The notes: generated by a model from the letters alone, not told the origin. Shown: positions 10,317-21,776, counted from the stretch's first letter. The stretch: 64,000 nucleotides of DNA from JAIOQJ01 sp963718635 (GCA_963718635.1 OY970367.1:124001-188000), one strand, 5' to 3'. Program-made: numbers and translations.

Positions 10317-11392
10317 TCTTTCTTCGAACCTCCTTCGTCCGATTGGCCGGTCTTGGCGCCGATCGGGGGCGGGAAATACTCAGTGCGGGAGGGTGTCTGG
10401 CCGGGCCCGAGCGTCTTGATGTAGGCGATCAATCGCCACAGGGCTTCTTCTTCACTTAGATCGAGGTCCGCGTCTTTCAACTGGCCTTTGAAAGACGGCA
10501 TGATCGCTTCCCATCCCTGATGCACTTTAGCTGTCGGCTTCAGAATCGATTCGCGGATATAGCCGGCATCCACAACGGCCGTGCCGCCGTCTCGCAGTGG
10601 GACGGTCATTCCCCAAATGTTTTCCAGCAACGGCGCCCGAGGTTGTTCGCGGTTATGGCACGAGATGCAATTGAGCTTCAGGAAGAGCTTACGCCCTTCC
10701 CAGGCTAGCGAGCCATCGGTCGGGCCATAGTTCGGGCCATCCTCTGCGGACTTCGGCTTGCGCTGGCCGTTCTGCCAGGCGGTGAACTCATCCTCTTCCA
10801 TCACGTGAACCCAGCCGACCATCTGCGAATGCCCGATGCCGCAAAGCTGATCGCAATACAGGTGATAACGGCCCGTCTTGGTAGGCGTATACCAGGTCGA
10901 TACGTAACGGCCGGGGAGCACGTCGATCTTATCGCGGAAAGCGGGCACGCCAAAGCAATGAATCACATCGTCGGAAATGAGCGTCAGCTTGACGGGCGTA
11001 TTGACTTTCAGATGAAGTTCGTTGATCTCGCGCACGCCGTTGGGATGCTGGATCTTCCACATCCACTGTTTGCCCGTGACGTAGATCTCCGGAATTCCCT
11101 GCGGCACTTGAAACGCCTGATCGTAAACCGCAACGCCCCAGGCAAAGAACGACAGGAACAATACCAGCGGCGTGAGCGTCCAAAAAAGTTCCAACTGGTG
11201 CGAGCCATAAATACGCGGCGTTTTGTCGTTCGGCCCGCGCCGGCGATATTTCGCGCAGAAATAAAACAACAGAATGGCGACGACCAGCCCGCCGGCCGTG
11301 CAGACGGCCGAGATGTAATAGAAAAGGTGATCGACCTCTGCCGCATGAAGCGAGGCACGTTCCGGCAACAGGGGGATGTTCGCTACCAGCAT
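10313..11392 (-). CDS. ctaC: Cytochrome c oxidase subunit II with fused cytochrome c (caa3)
   Basis: Two N-terminal membrane helices ([39 protein letters not shown]) are followed by a periplasmic cupredoxin domain. The Cu(A) ligands lie in [15 protein letters not shown]. The C-terminal third is a mono-heme cytochrome c domain with CISCH and a likely Met ligand in IMPSFKGQL. This fusion defines caa3 oxidases. ATG 11392 is preferred because GGAG lies about 9 bases upstream; a GTG at 11410 is also possible. The stop overlaps the subunit I start. Confidence 0.93.
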   Translation of the reverse strand: MLVANIPLLPERASLHAAEVDHLFYYISAVCTAGGLVVAILLFYFCAKYRRRGPNDKTPRIYGSHQLELFWTLTPLVLFLSFFAWGVAVYDQAFQVPQGIPEIYVTGKQWMWKIQHPNGVREINELHLKVNTPVKLTLISDDVIHCFGVPAFRDKIDVLPGRYVSTWYTPTKTGRYHLYCDQLCGIGHSQMVGWVHVMEEDEFTAWQNGQRKPKSAEDGPNYGPTDGSLAWEGRKLFLKLNCISCHNREQPRAPLLENIWGMTVPLRDGGTAVVDAGYIRESILKPTAKVHQGWEAIMPSFKGQLKDADLDLSEEEALWRLIAYIKTLGPGQTPSRTEYFPPPIGAKTGQSDEGGSKKE

Positions 11393-11443
11393 GTGGTTCG
11401 ACTCCGTCACGATCGTGGGCGGGTTCAGTCCAACAAGCTACGC

Positions 11444-12310
11444 TCAGCTAACAACAGTTTCGGTCTCGGGCTGTAGCAAAGTATTACGAGGCCGGCGCCA
11501 GACGCGGATGCACCAGATTCCGATGATCAACACCGTCAAGGCGGCGACGACCCGCAGGCCTTTCATCACCGACATCGAATACTTGCCCGTTAGCGGGTTG
11601 TAATCAAAGCAGAGCATCAACACCTGATTCGGATCACCCGGCGGCCCGACTCGATTGTCGGCCGAGAGTTCAATGGCCGCCTGAAGTTCCTTCGGATTGT
11701 AATCGATGTTGAAGAAGTAGCGCGAAACCGTGCCGTTTGGGGTCACGACCATGATGCCGCTGCCGTGGTTGAATTCTTTGCGCTTCTTGTCGTACTCGTA
11801 ACGGAAGCCAACGGTTGAAGCCAATTCGTCAATTGCTTCTTTGCCGCCAGTCAGAAAATGCCAACCCCGTTCGCCGCCGGAGCGATAATATTCCTGCACG
11901 TAGTTCATGCGCTTCATCGAGGCAATGCCCGGCTTATCTTTCGGGTCGAAACTCACCACCAGCACGTTGTATTTATCGCCCACATCGAACGCCGTGATCT
12001 TCTTCAAGCTATCCACCAAACCGTTCAAAACCTGGTTGCACAACTTCGGGCAGCGGTAATAGGCCAGCACGAGAATTGTCGGCTTTCCGTCCACGCATTG
12101 TCCAATGGTAATCGGCTGATCGTGCTCATCGCGGAATTCCAATCCCATCGGCAAGACCGCTCCCAGTTTCTCTTCGATGCCGACCGTCAGCGGGTCGGGC
12201 TCGTGGGCCGGCTCAGCGGGTGCTTTGCCATATGAGCCGACGCCGACGCGTTGAGCCGTGGCCGGCAACGCAGCAATGAGCAACAGAAGTAGCGAACAAG
12301 TCAGCCGCAT
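11444..12310 (-). CDS. SCO1/SenC-family copper chaperone
   Basis: A 288-residue exported protein with a signal peptide (MRLTCSLLLLLIAALPATA) and a C-terminal membrane anchor (VVAALTVLIIGIWCIRVW). The thioredoxin-like domain has the Cu-binding CPKLC and the distal His in FNHGSGIMV. SCO proteins deliver copper to the Cu(A) site of subunit II, which is encoded about 50 bases downstream. Its ATG overlaps the stop of the preceding gene (TAATG), so it is translated as part of the same operon. The C-terminal anchor is longer than in mitochondrial SCO but usual in bacterial operons of this type. Confidence 0.9.
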   Translation of the reverse strand: MRLTCSLLLLLIAALPATAQRVGVGSYGKAPAEPAHEPDPLTVGIEEKLGAVLPMGLEFRDEHDQPITIGQCVDGKPTILVLAYYRCPKLCNQVLNGLVDSLKKITAFDVGDKYNVLVVSFDPKDKPGIASMKRMNYVQEYYRSGGERGWHFLTGGKEAIDELASTVGFRYEYDKKRKEFNHGSGIMVVTPNGTVSRYFFNIDYNPKELQAAIELSADNRVGPPGDPNQVLMLCFDYNPLTGKYSMSVMKGLRVVAALTVLIIGIWCIRVWRRPRNTLLQPETETVVS

Positions 12311-13011
12311 TAGTGCTTAGCTCCGTGGGCATCGTCTGTCGGGTTCGGCGCAGGTGTCAGGCTCCACTGCGGGTTAGCGCCGGTCGGGCCATCGGGGCGC
12401 AGATCCTTCAGCGTTTTGGACTTCATCTTCAGGCCGTTCTTGCCCTTTGAATCGAGCACAAGGGTCATCGCTTCCTGAACGGGAATGCGTACGGTCTTAT
12501 CCTTCTCTTTCCAAGAATAAGCATCGAGGCCAAGCTCGCGACCCCAACTGCCAGTGGGCGCATGTCTTCGGGATGATACGCCGGCGAATTACCCGTCGGC
12601 GTGGGCAAACTCGAACGCATATACGGCGGGTCTTTGCTCTGCAGCTCTTCGAGTCCCTCCAAACGCGGCTGTTTGACCTCGGCTTTCGGATCGGTGGAGC
12701 TGATGCGCCCCGAGCCGATCGTTCAATGCGATATCATTTTTCTTCGCATTCAACTGATTCTGCACTGGCTGCGGCGACGACGAGTCTACGTTCCGGATAA
12801 TCAGCGTCACCGCGATATACGCGAGGATGAAAGTACCCACGACGGCCAAAGGCACTTTCATCACGGAGGCGACGTCAACGTGATCGGGCTCGTGACCGCG
12901 TTTCAACGCTTCGGGCGAAACCGATAACACGCCATCAGGCAGGTCCGGTGCTTCGAGCCGAAGATCGGAGTGGGGCACGCTGCCCCCTTGTTGATTATGC
13001 TCAGTGTGCAT
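12310..13011 (-). CDS. Membrane-anchored protein of the ACIII/oxidase operon, unassigned, two frameshifts
   Basis: The reconstructed protein is about 230 residues: a polar N-terminus, one membrane helix (VPLAVVGTFILAYIAVTLII), then a soluble region containing PPYMRSSLPTPTGNSPAY, RELGLDAYSWKEKDKTVR and a repeat-free end (KTLKDLRPDGPTGANPQW). The frame breaks near 12700 and again near 12555; each part reads smoothly into the next after a one-base change, and the reconstructed stop overlaps the SCO start (TAATG). It lies between actF and SCO. No cofactor motif is visible. I do not recognise the family; position suggests a role in assembly or coupling of ACIII with caa3. Confidence 0.65.
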
Positions 13012-14270
13012 GATGTGCCCCCGGCAATTGGGCGAGGTATTCGGTCGGCAACAACGGATGTTTCTTCAGTTGGCCCAGGAAGGCCCAGCCCCAGATGCCG
13101 CCGATGCCGATCAAGCGCGCCCGCGTCCATGAACAGATAGAGCGGGAAGCCATCGTGTTGATAGGCCGGCTCAATCCACCAGACGACATCGATCGCGCAC
13201 ATGATGAGCAAGAAGATTGCCATGGCGCGCAGACGTTTGCGATGCAGCTTCACGTCACGGAAGAGCAACAGCACGAATGGGCAGGCGAAGTGGAAGATCG
13301 CTAGCAGCAGGAAGACAATATCCCAGCCGCCGCCGCGACGCTTCAAGTAGTATGGGATTTCTTCCGGCATGTTCCCGATCCAAAAGAGCATGTACTGCGA
13401 GAAGTTCATGTACGACCAGATCATAGTCAGGCCAAGCATGAAACTTCCCATATCGATCTGGAACTTCGGACGGAGCACGCGTTTGAAATCGGGGTCTTCC
13501 GCCAGGGTTAGGAATACAGCTACGGAGAGACAGAGACACATCAAAAGTTGGTTGATGCTGTAAATCAGTGGAAACATCGTCGAAGCGAAATGCAGTTCGA
13601 TCGACATTACGATATCGGTGACGGCAAACATGTTGATCAGCGTGAACGCGACGATCGACGGCCCGGCCAAGTTTTCTGCGAAACGGCGGGCGACCATGTC
13701 GTTCGACTCTTCAACGCGCCGGCTGTACTTGTTGTACAAAAAGATAAAGACGCCCCAGATGGCAAAGTAGATGCACAGTCGAATGACATAGCCCGGTGCG
13801 TTGCACCAAACGTCGAATTTATGCTGCAAGTCGGCTTGCTCGGCCGGCACGCTCGACAACGATTCCGGTGAATGCGTCCAAGGATAGGGCGATGCTTTCT
13901 CCACAAACACACTGATGGCAAGTGGGATAGCGAGGACAAACAGCAATGGCAAGGTTCGTGTGGCCGCTTCGAACGGCCGACGGAGCAACACGCCCCAGCT
14001 GGCGCCGGTAAGGAACTGAATGCCAATCAGGCCCATGCAGCCCACGGGAAGTGCCAGCCAGTACGTCCAACCGACGAGGTACGAGGTAAAGAACTGGCTA
14101 AAGCCGCGATCGCCGGTGGCGCTTTCCAACAGGCCGACGACGGCAAAGAGTGCAAGGCCGACGAAGCCGGAAATCAGCGCCAGCCGTTGCATGTGCTGCC
14201 ACGGCAGGCCATGCGTGGCAGCGGCGCCGTCGCCTGCGGGAGTTTCGTTGGACACGTGTTCGCTGGTCAC
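13001..14270 (-). CDS. actF: Alternative complex III subunit ActF (NrfD-like), frameshifted
   Basis: A multi-pass membrane protein related to ActC/NrfD with about ten helices, for example LALISGFVGLALFAVVGLLE, YLVGWTYWLALPVGCMGLIG and YVIRLCIYFAIWGVFIFL. It belongs to the quinol-oxidising ACIII complex and is thought to take part in proton translocation. GTG 14270 is taken as start because it overlaps the actE stop (GTGA). The frame breaks near 13122: after LFMDA the expected RLIGIGGIWGWAFLGQLKK lies one frame over and ends at 13001, so one base is wrong there. Confidence 0.85.
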
Positions 14271-15031
14271 GGATGATGTCCCCCGACTGGTTCTTTCGAT
14301 GCTTCGTCCGCCGCTTTTCGTGCAGCATCTTGAACGTTGGCCGGCAGGTCGCTGAAGTTGGCGGATTGACTCAGCTGCAAGGCGCGGATGTAGGCGATGA
14401 TGCGCCAACGATCTGCCGGCGGAATCTGTTGAGCGTAATCCGGCATGCCGCCGTAGCCTCGCGTAATCACTTCGAAGTAATAGCCGACCGGTGCATCTCT
14501 CAAAGGCAGCGTCACGCTGTAACGGCCGAAGCCACGTGAGTTTTCGCCAAGATAGGAAGTCGGCTTTAAATAGCCGCGTTCGACAATCTTGCCTCGACCA
14601 TCGCCGAGTGGGCTATGGCAGGGAGTGCAGAAGATGGTGTAACGCTCCATACCCCGCTGCAAGTCCTTACTCGTTATTTCAAAGGGAAACTCGTCCACAT
14701 AATTCGAAACGCGATCGGGCGCCCCGGCGGGGATAGCCGCCACGCCTTCGCCGCGCGGGCGAGAGCTACGCCCGGCGGTCGAAAGACCACTAACGAGCGA
14801 ATCGTCCTCGGCCGCTTGATCGATGGAGATCGTGCCGCGTTCGATGGGCCGAGCCGAACGATGATCGGGATAAAACTCCGTCTCTTCCAATGGGCGGTAG
14901 TAAGGCTGATGCGCCATCTTTTGCTGACAGGCGGTGCTTAGCAACAAGGGCAATAGGCACCACGCCAAACGCGCTGAAAGCGTACGCTTCGTGCTAACTT
15001 TTCCCTTCGTGCCGTTTTCTTCGATACTCAT
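14267..15031 (-). CDS. actE: Alternative complex III subunit ActE, mono-heme cytochrome c lipoprotein
   Basis: A 254-residue protein with an N-terminal lipoprotein signal ending in LLLSTAC, where the Cys would be lipidated. A cytochrome c domain with CTPCH (about residue 136) and a probable Met ligand in YGGMPDYAQQIPP follows. ActE carries electrons within or out of ACIII toward the terminal oxidase. The start overlaps the actD stop and the stop overlaps the actF start, both by 4 bases. Confidence 0.9.
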   Translation of the reverse strand: MSIEENGTKGKVSTKRTLSARLAWCLLPLLLSTACQQKMAHQPYYRPLEETEFYPDHRSARPIERGTISIDQAAEDDSLVSGLSTAGRSSRPRGEGVAAIPAGAPDRVSNYVDEFPFEITSKDLQRGMERYTIFCTPCHSPLGDGRGKIVERGYLKPTSYLGENSRGFGRYSVTLPLRDAPVGYYFEVITRGYGGMPDYAQQIPPADRWRIIAYIRALQLSQSANFSDLPANVQDAARKAADEASKEPVGGHHP

Positions 15032-15579
15032 TCTGGCACCTCCGCCACTTCGAGTGGCTCCAGGCCATTTAAGAACTCGCGCGTCCCCGCGAGATCGAAC
15101 TTTGGATCGCTCGCTTCGATGCAGAGGAAAAAGCGATCACCGCTGGCCCGCGCGAAGTTCGGCACGTTGAAAACCGGGTGATAGAGCATCGGCAGGCCGC
15201 AAATGGCAATCAAGCCAAAGACGCCGCAGAGGGAAGCCGTCAACACCATCAACTCGAACGTAATCGGAACGAACGAAGGCCAACTCATAAAGGGTCGGCC
15301 GCCGACGTTGATCGGGTAGTTGTAGGCTCCAAGGTAGTACTGCATCAAGAAGCCGGATGTCGCGCCGATCAACCCGCCCATGAACATGACCGGGCCCATT
15401 TCCGACTTGCGGAAACTAAGCGCGTCGGCTGCTTCGCCCACCGGATAGGGGGAGTAGCAATCCATCAGCGTGTAGCCGGCTTCCTTGGCCTTCCAAGTGG
15501 CGGCTACCATTTTTTCAGGCGTATCGAACTCGGCCAGCAGGCCATACGCGCTCGGAGCAATAATGGAGTGCTCGCTCAT
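15028..15579 (-). CDS. actD: Alternative complex III subunit ActD (DUF3341)
   Basis: A 183-residue protein. The N-terminal soluble part (YGLLAEFDTPEKMVAATWKA, YTLMDCYSPYPV) is the DUF3341 signature, followed by two membrane helices (VMFMGGLIGATSGFLMQYYL; ELMVLTASLCGVFGLIAICG) and a C-terminal soluble end (RFFLCIEASDPKFDLAGTRE). It is a structural subunit without cofactors. It overlaps actC and actE by 4 bases on each side (ATGA), so the block is translationally coupled. Confidence 0.9.
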   Translation of the reverse strand: MSEHSIIAPSAYGLLAEFDTPEKMVAATWKAKEAGYTLMDCYSPYPVGEAADALSFRKSEMGPVMFMGGLIGATSGFLMQYYLGAYNYPINVGGRPFMSWPSFVPITFELMVLTASLCGVFGLIAICGLPMLYHPVFNVPNFARASGDRFFLCIEASDPKFDLAGTREFLNGLEPLEVAEVPE

Positions 15580-16980
15580 GGTGCGTTCTCCAAGATAGAA
15601 TGCCCGTCGGCCCCGCCTTCTTTAGCCGGCAGCAGTTCCCGCATTTCCGTCATCGAGATCATCGGCAGGAAGCGAAGGAAGAGCATGAACAGCGTCAGGA
15701 ACAAGCCCATCGAGCCGATCATGGTTGCCCAGTCCCAAATCGACGGAGCATAACGGCCCCACATCGCAGGCAGATACTCACGGCTGAGCGTAATGACGAT
15801 GACGTAGCGTTCGAACCACATGCCGACCAGAGCCACCAGCGAGACAAGCATCAACCAGAAATCACTGTGGCGAACCTTACGCGACCAGAGCAGTTGCGGC
15901 ACGACGAAGTTGCAGGTGATCAGAATCCAATAGGACCACCCGTAAGGCCCGAACATACGCTGCTTGGTGGTGCCCCATTCGTATTCGCTGTGGCCATACC
16001 AGCCAAACCAGACTTCGCAGGCATAGCCAAAGCAAACGAGCATGCCGGTGCCAAACATAACCTGCGCGGCATAATCAAGATGCTTGCGCGTAATGTAGTT
16101 CGCGACACGCGGGTAGTAACGCCGCATTGGGATTGCGAGCACGATGACCATCGCAAAGCCCGAGAAGATAGCCCCGGCGACGAAGAAGGGCGGGAAGATC
16201 GTCGCATGCCATAGGGGAACCATGCGCCACGGCAAAGTCGAACGACACCACCGTATGTACGGAAAAGACAAGCGGCGTGCCGAGCCCGGCCAGCATCAAG
16301 TAAACTTTCTCATGCCGGCGCCAGTGGATGGCCGAGCCGCGCCAGCCTAGGGCCAGCGTGCCATAAATCAGTTTCTGTAATTTCGTGGGGGCCTTGTCCC
16401 GAAGGTAGGCCAAGTCAGGCATCATGCCGATGTACCAGAACACCAATGATACGGTGAAGTACGTGGTGACGGCAAAAACGTCCCAAACCAGCGGGCTGCG
16501 GAACTGCGGCCAAACGCCAGCGATGTTCGGGAAGGGATAAAGCCAATAAGCGAACCAGGGCCGACCCATGTGGATGAGCGGAAACAAGCCGGCGCACATA
16601 ACGGCGAAAATTGTCATCGTCTCGGAGAAACGATTGATCGACGTACGCCATTTCTGGTGCAGCAGCAACAAGATAGCGGAAATCAACGTGCCGGCGTGGC
16701 CGATGCCGATCCACCAAACGAAGTTGATGATCGCGAAGCCCCAGGCGACCGGGACATTCAGACCCCAGATGCCGACGCCCATATAGAACAGGTAGGCGAC
16801 GGCATAGCCGAGCACCGTCAACATGACGAAGCCGATGGCGAAGAAGAACCACCACTGGACGGGCTGCTTCTCCTGATAGAGAATGTAGTCGCCAATGGCG
16901 GACCCCACCTCGGTCAGGTTCTGCTTCCCCTCGATCAGCGGGTCTTCCAACGTCAGCGTCGGGGCATGTGCGTCCGCCAT
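15576..16980 (-). CDS. actC: Alternative complex III subunit ActC (NrfD-like), frameshifted
   Basis: A polytopic membrane subunit that holds the quinol site facing ActB. Start ATG 16980 follows the actB stop by one base, with GGGAGCG as ribosome site. Helices include [40 protein letters not shown] and [19 protein letters not shown]. Near 16227 the frame breaks: after [12 protein letters not shown] the expected [20 protein letters not shown] continues in another frame to 15576. The conserved sequence on both sides shows one gene with one wrong base. Confidence 0.9.
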
Positions 16981-16981
16981 C

Positions 16982-19900
16982 TCACGCTCCCTTCGGCATA
17001 TCGGGGTTGGGGTTTCGCACGGCAGCCAAATAAGTAGTGCGCGGCATCGTATTGAGCTCCGCGAGCAAGCCGTAGTTCGTCTGTTCCGCTTTCCAGCGAT
17101 TCACCACGCTCTTCGGATCGGAGAGATCGCCGAAGACGATCGCCTGCGACGGACAAGCCGCCTGGCAGGCGGTGGTGATTTCGCCATCAAATATCGTGGG
17201 CCGGCCGCTGGCATCCGTCGGGCGGGTGGACCATTCGCGCTCGGCTCGGATTTCGGCCGTGCGAATGCGCTGGACGCAGTAGGTGCACTTTTCCATCACG
17301 CCACGGCTGCGAACCGACACTTCCGGATTACGGCCCAGCTTCAGGCTTTCCGAAACGAAGTCGGCATAAGTCAGAAAGTTGAAGCGACGCACTTTGTACG
17401 GGCAGTTGTTCGAGCAATAGCGGGTGCCGACGCAACGGTTGTAGACCATGTCGTTTAGGCCATCGGTGCTATGCACCGTAGCGCCGACCGGGCAAACAAC
17501 TTCGCACGGCGCCTTTTCGCACTGTTGACAGGGGACGGGCTGGAAGTAAGTCTTCAGGCCTTCCGAATCTTCCAGGTTGCCTTCGAAATAGCGATCGACG
17601 CGGATCCAGTACATGTCGCGGCCGCGCGTCACCTCGTACTTGCCAACGACGGGAATATTGTTTTCCGCTTGGCAGGCGATCATGCAGACGTTGCAGCCGG
17701 TGCAGGCCGTCAGATCGATGGCCATGGCCCAGCGATGTCCCGTCTTGGTCGAGTCGGGGTACATCGTCAACGGCGTCAAGCGCGTGTCGTGCTTGTGGCC
17801 ATGTCCATTTTCATCGTGATGATCGTCGTGATCGTGCTTAGCCGGCGGCGGCTTGACGGTATCGGCCCGCTCGTTCGGTCCGGGAACATTCGCTTTGACC
17901 AGATCGTATTCGCCCGAGGCAACCGCTGCGGTCATCGCTTGCGCAAACTTCTTCTTGTCGGCCATTTCGGCTGGCGTCAGACGGCGGATCGGTTTGCGAT
18001 CTTCCATCACGTAATGCGCCTGCGTGCAAGCGAGGAACGTTTCGTCGTCGAGCTTCTGGATCTTCATCCCGCCCGTGGTCCACAGAGCGTTGGACGAACG
18101 CAGGGGGTAAGCATTGAAGCCGGTGTTGTTGCCGACCCGGCCTGCTCTCTCGCGACCATGCCCGAGGTAGACGGTCACGGAATCATCGGCATGGCCCGGT
18201 TGCGGCCACGCCGCGGCAATCACGTCTTTGCCGTTTAAGGTGAGCTTGACGTACTGAACTTCCATTCGGCCGCGCTCGCCGGCGGTCCAGCGCGGCGAAG
18301 CCGACAATTTCAGCTTTTTGGCCGTCTTCGGGCTCATAATCGCTGCGTTGTCCCAGCATAGCTTGGAGACCGGCTTCGGCAGTTCCTGCAGCCAGCCCGA
18401 ATTGGCGAAACGGCCATCGTATATCGTCGGATCAGGGCGGAAGCAGACTTCGTACGTATCTGCGGCTTCTACAGATGCTGTCGCACCACTGGTGCCAAAC
18501 TCGACGTTGGCCAGGCTGGACGATTTTTGAACCTTCTTCTTTTCCGTTCCCGGCAATACTCCATGTCGAACCGCTTCGTGCCAGTAATGGCCGACCGTTT
18601 CACCCTCTTTACGATCGATCTTCTTCTTTTCGAGCTGGTCGTTCCAATAAGACATCACCACGTCTTGGCCGGACTGAGCAACTTGGTCGACATCGGCCGC
18701 AAGAACTGCAACCAATTCCAGAGCGCTATGGCCGTTATAAAGTGGAGCGATGCCAGGTTGGCTGATCGAAACCGTGCCGTCGTAGGCTCGGGCATCGCCC
18801 CAAGACTCAAGCGTGTGGGCTTCGTTGATATGCCATTGGCAGCGGTCGGCCGTCTCGTCGTGGTAAAGACCCAGGTGCACCCGCAGCGGAACTTTATCAA
18901 GGGCAGCATGAAATCGAGATCGGCCGGGGCATTGAATACAGGATTGCCGCCTAGGATAAACAGCAGATCAACCCGTCCCGCTTTCATGTCGTCGACGAGG
19001 GTCTTAAAACCGGCTAGCTGATTTTCGGGCCGTGCTTCAATCGGCTCGATCAAGCGAACGGTCTGGCCGATATTGCCCAGTCGTTCGTTGATCGCATGAA
19101 CGAGCGCGTGCACAGCAACCGGCTGATGATCGCCTGCGACAACGATGCTCTTGCCGCGATGGGCTTCGAGGTCTCTCACCAACGCGGCTAGCCATGCTTT
19201 AGCATTGTCGGACACTCCGGAAGCGGTCGGCGCTCCTGGCACATTCAAGGCCGCTGCGAGAGCACGCGCAAAGCTTTCGACATCGCCTGACTTGATCGGC
19301 AGGCGATGGTCGGCGACGGCGCCCGTGCTGGTGATCATCGATTCGACGGAATAGAGCCGGCTCATCGTTTCCGGCGTGTGGCCATCAGTAGAGTTAGTCC
19401 GGACCTTACGGCGCACCATGAAATCGTGCGAATAGCGGACCGCGCCTGGCCCGACGCAGAGGAAGTCGGCATCGAGCGAAAGAACGACATCAGCTTGGGT
19501 GTAATCGTAAATCGTGGTGACGTAATCGCCAAAGGCCTGGCGAGCCCCTTCGCGAACGTTGTCGCGCGACAACGGCTCGTATTGAACCCAGGTGGCGCCG
19601 AACTTAGCAGTGAACTTTTCGATTTGCGCGAACAGTGAAGGCGACGTGACTGTTTCGGTCAGGATGCGAATGCCGGCGCCCTTGCGCTGCCAGCTTATCG
19701 AGCTCCGCCCGCAACGTCGACGTCGCTTCGTCCCACGGCCGTGATGAGCCGAAGTATTGCAGCGACTGCGATCGATCGGGATCGTAGAGCTCGAGGATGG
19801 AAGCCTGAGCGAAAACGTCGGTTGCACCCAAACTGCCGGGATGTTTCGGATTGCCTTCGATCTTGACAGGCCGGCCTTCGTGGCTCTTGACGATCACGCC

Positions 19901-20236
19901 GGCGCCGACGCCGCCGAGCAGCACGGTCGAGGAATAGAAGTTCGGTACCCCGAGCGTCATTCCTTCCGGTTGATTGGTGTAAGGAAGCAGATTTCGCTGT
20001 GAAGCGGGGCGGGGCGAACAGCCAACAGCGCCAGCCAGCGCAATGGAAGCGCCCATCAACTGCAAGAAATTCCGGCGCGAAACCGGGTCTGTCCAAGTAT
20101 CGACGTCATCGGGGAACTCGCGGGTCATGATGTCCCGGAATTCGTCCGTACCGGTGAACTCCTCCGCCGAGCGCCAGAGATCGGGCGCAGCGGCAGCGAG
20201 TGCGGTCGTCGGTGTATTTACAGTAGCGCCGGCCAT
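16982..20236 (-). CDS. actB: Alternative complex III subunit ActB (molybdopterin-like plus ferredoxin fusion), two frameshifts
   Basis: A fusion of a cofactor-less molybdopterin-oxidoreductase domain and an NrfC-like ferredoxin domain. A Tat motif ([17 protein letters not shown]) directs export. The ferredoxin part has [43 protein letters not shown] and CTYCVQRI, enough for the usual three [4Fe-4S] and one [3Fe-4S] clusters. The frame breaks near 19680 (after LDKLAAQ) and near 18890 (after FMLPLIK); in both cases the next frame continues directly. Near 17800 there is a His/Asp-rich linker ([15 protein letters not shown]). It lies between actA and actC in the operon. Confidence 0.9.
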
Positions 20237-20247
20237 GACTCACCTCA

Positions 20248-20946
20248 TCATCGATGGCAGATCGAGCAGCTCGTCAGGGTCATCGCATCGCGGATGCCAT
20301 GATTCTGTTTCAACATCTTCGCCAGCTCCGCCGGATCGGTCGGATACATTTCACCCGTCTTCGAGTTTCGCGTCGGCTTGGAAGGATTCCACGTCATGCT
20401 GAATACTTCTTCCACCGGCCGCAGGTGCGAATCCGGTTCGCGATGGCACTTGATGCACCACTCCATCAGCAGCGTCTTCGTCTGGAACATCAACGGCATT
20501 TCGTCCACTTGGCCGTGGCACTCAACGCAGCCAACGCCCTTGCCGATGTGGATGCTATGGTTGAAGTAGGCATAGTGCGGCAGGTTATGAACTTTCTTCC
20601 AAACGATCGGCTTGTTCAGGCGATAACTTTCGCGAGCGGGTTCAATGAGCTCGGCGCCGGTCCAGATCTGCTGATGACAATTCATGCAGACCTTGGTTGG
20701 CGGAATGCCGGCAAAGCCCGACGTTTCCACCGAGTTATGACAATAACGGCAATCGATGCCCAGCTCACCAACATGATGCTTATGGCTGAAGGGAATCGGC
20801 TGTTCGATGGTCTCGTTCATGCCCGTCGCGTAGCCGGAGCGGTAGAACGCGGCCAAGCCGATGGCGGTGGCCGCGAACATCAACGGCAGGCCGATGACGG
20901 CAATTTTGCCGACGGAGTTCATGCTGCGATGAAATAATTGCGGCAT
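20248..20946 (-). CDS. actA: Alternative complex III subunit ActA, pentaheme cytochrome c
   Basis: ATG 20946 is chosen because GGAGGG lies about 5 bases upstream. One N-terminal helix (IAVIGLPLMFAATAIGLAAF) anchors the protein. Five CXXCH motifs are present: CRYCH, CMNCH, CVECH, CIKCH and CSICH, exactly the number in known ActA. The histidines in SHKHHVGE and YFNHSIH can serve as distal ligands. ActA passes electrons from the ActB clusters to ActE or the oxidase. It is the first clearly assigned gene of the operon, 11 bases before actB. Confidence 0.93.
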   Translation of the reverse strand: MPQLFHRSMNSVGKIAVIGLPLMFAATAIGLAAFYRSGYATGMNETIEQPIPFSHKHHVGELGIDCRYCHNSVETSGFAGIPPTKVCMNCHQQIWTGAELIEPARESYRLNKPIVWKKVHNLPHYAYFNHSIHIGKGVGCVECHGQVDEMPLMFQTKTLLMEWCIKCHREPDSHLRPVEEVFSMTWNPSKPTRNSKTGEMYPTDPAELAKMLKQNHGIRDAMTLTSCSICHR

Positions 20947-21018
20947 CGCGACCCTCCAGGCGGGTTTCCCCACGAAAACAGACAAGGCCAAAGCATCAGG
21001 CTCGGCCGCCGGCGAACT

Positions 21019-21339
21019 TCAGCGATCCCACGTCGCAATGTGCAGAAGCTGCGTCAGCGTGATAATGACGCTGACGACGATGGCACAGAGAGTCGTCCCG
21101 ATCAGCGGAAGATTCTCGCCGCGGTAGCCGCGCACCTTTCGGAGCAGACAGAACGATCCAATTAGAAAACCGGCTGAGGAGATGAGCAACGCGAACGGAT
21201 ACCACCAGAAGATGACCATGCTGAAAAAGCCGAGACCGATCGAAACGGTGGCCGCGCCTCGAAGCACGGGCATCGCATTTTCATTGGACTGCATGCTTTG
21301 CCAACCTCCCGTCGAAACCGAATCGTTTATCATCGTCAT
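21019..21339 (-). CDS. Small membrane protein upstream of actA, unassigned
   Basis: A 106-residue protein with three likely helices (GAATVSIGLGFFSMVIFWWY, ALLISSAGFLIGSFCLL, LIGTTLCAIVVSVIITL). It lies about 70 bases upstream of actA on the same strand and may be the first gene of the respiratory operon. An inner start at Met16 or Met22 is possible. I do not recognise a family. Confidence 0.6.
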   Translation of the reverse strand: MTMINDSVSTGGWQSMQSNENAMPVLRGAATVSIGLGFFSMVIFWWYPFALLISSAGFLIGSFCLLRKVRGYRGENLPLIGTTLCAIVVSVIITLTQLLHIATWDR

Positions 21340-21592
21340 TCAACCGGCAGCCCGGGAAAGAGTCTGGCGGCGTGGGCGATCCGATGCATCAGCAATCCGA
21401 CATATCAACTATTACCGCAGTGCGACTTCACGCATAACAGCAACTGAAATTCTCGTCTTTTCGTGTAACGCCATCGTGAAGCGTCAGTATTGATATGAGG
21501 CGTCCGCGCTATTGCCAGAGCAATTTGATAATTTTTTTGAAGCACGTAAATCGTGCCGAACTCGCCTTTTACGCCTGAAATGCAGTACGAAT

Positions 21593-21776
21593 ATAAGAAT
21601 CTGGAACAGCCAAAGGCCTCAACGCGAACGTAGAGTCAAGTTTTGTTGAGCTAACGGATACAACGATTGCTTCTACGCTCCGTTACATCGGAAAAGAGCT
21701 GAACAAGCTGAAAGGCGACATTCAATTTCATGGCGCGGCAAGGACTAGGCGATTCCTTGAGAGCAAGAGCGACTAG
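21593..21776 (+). pseudogene. Possible gene remnant
   Basis: An open frame without a start codon that ends in TAG at 21776. Its product contains STLRYIGKELNKLKGDIQFH and a basic end, which reads like real protein rather than noise. It converges with the response regulator gene and overlaps its stop. No family recognised; the rest of 21340-21770 shows nothing else. Confidence 0.25.

Noticed and set aside
21340..21592. Gene or promoter signal between the small membrane protein and the remnant
   Set aside because: Only short frames with frequent stops; no recognisable box pair.
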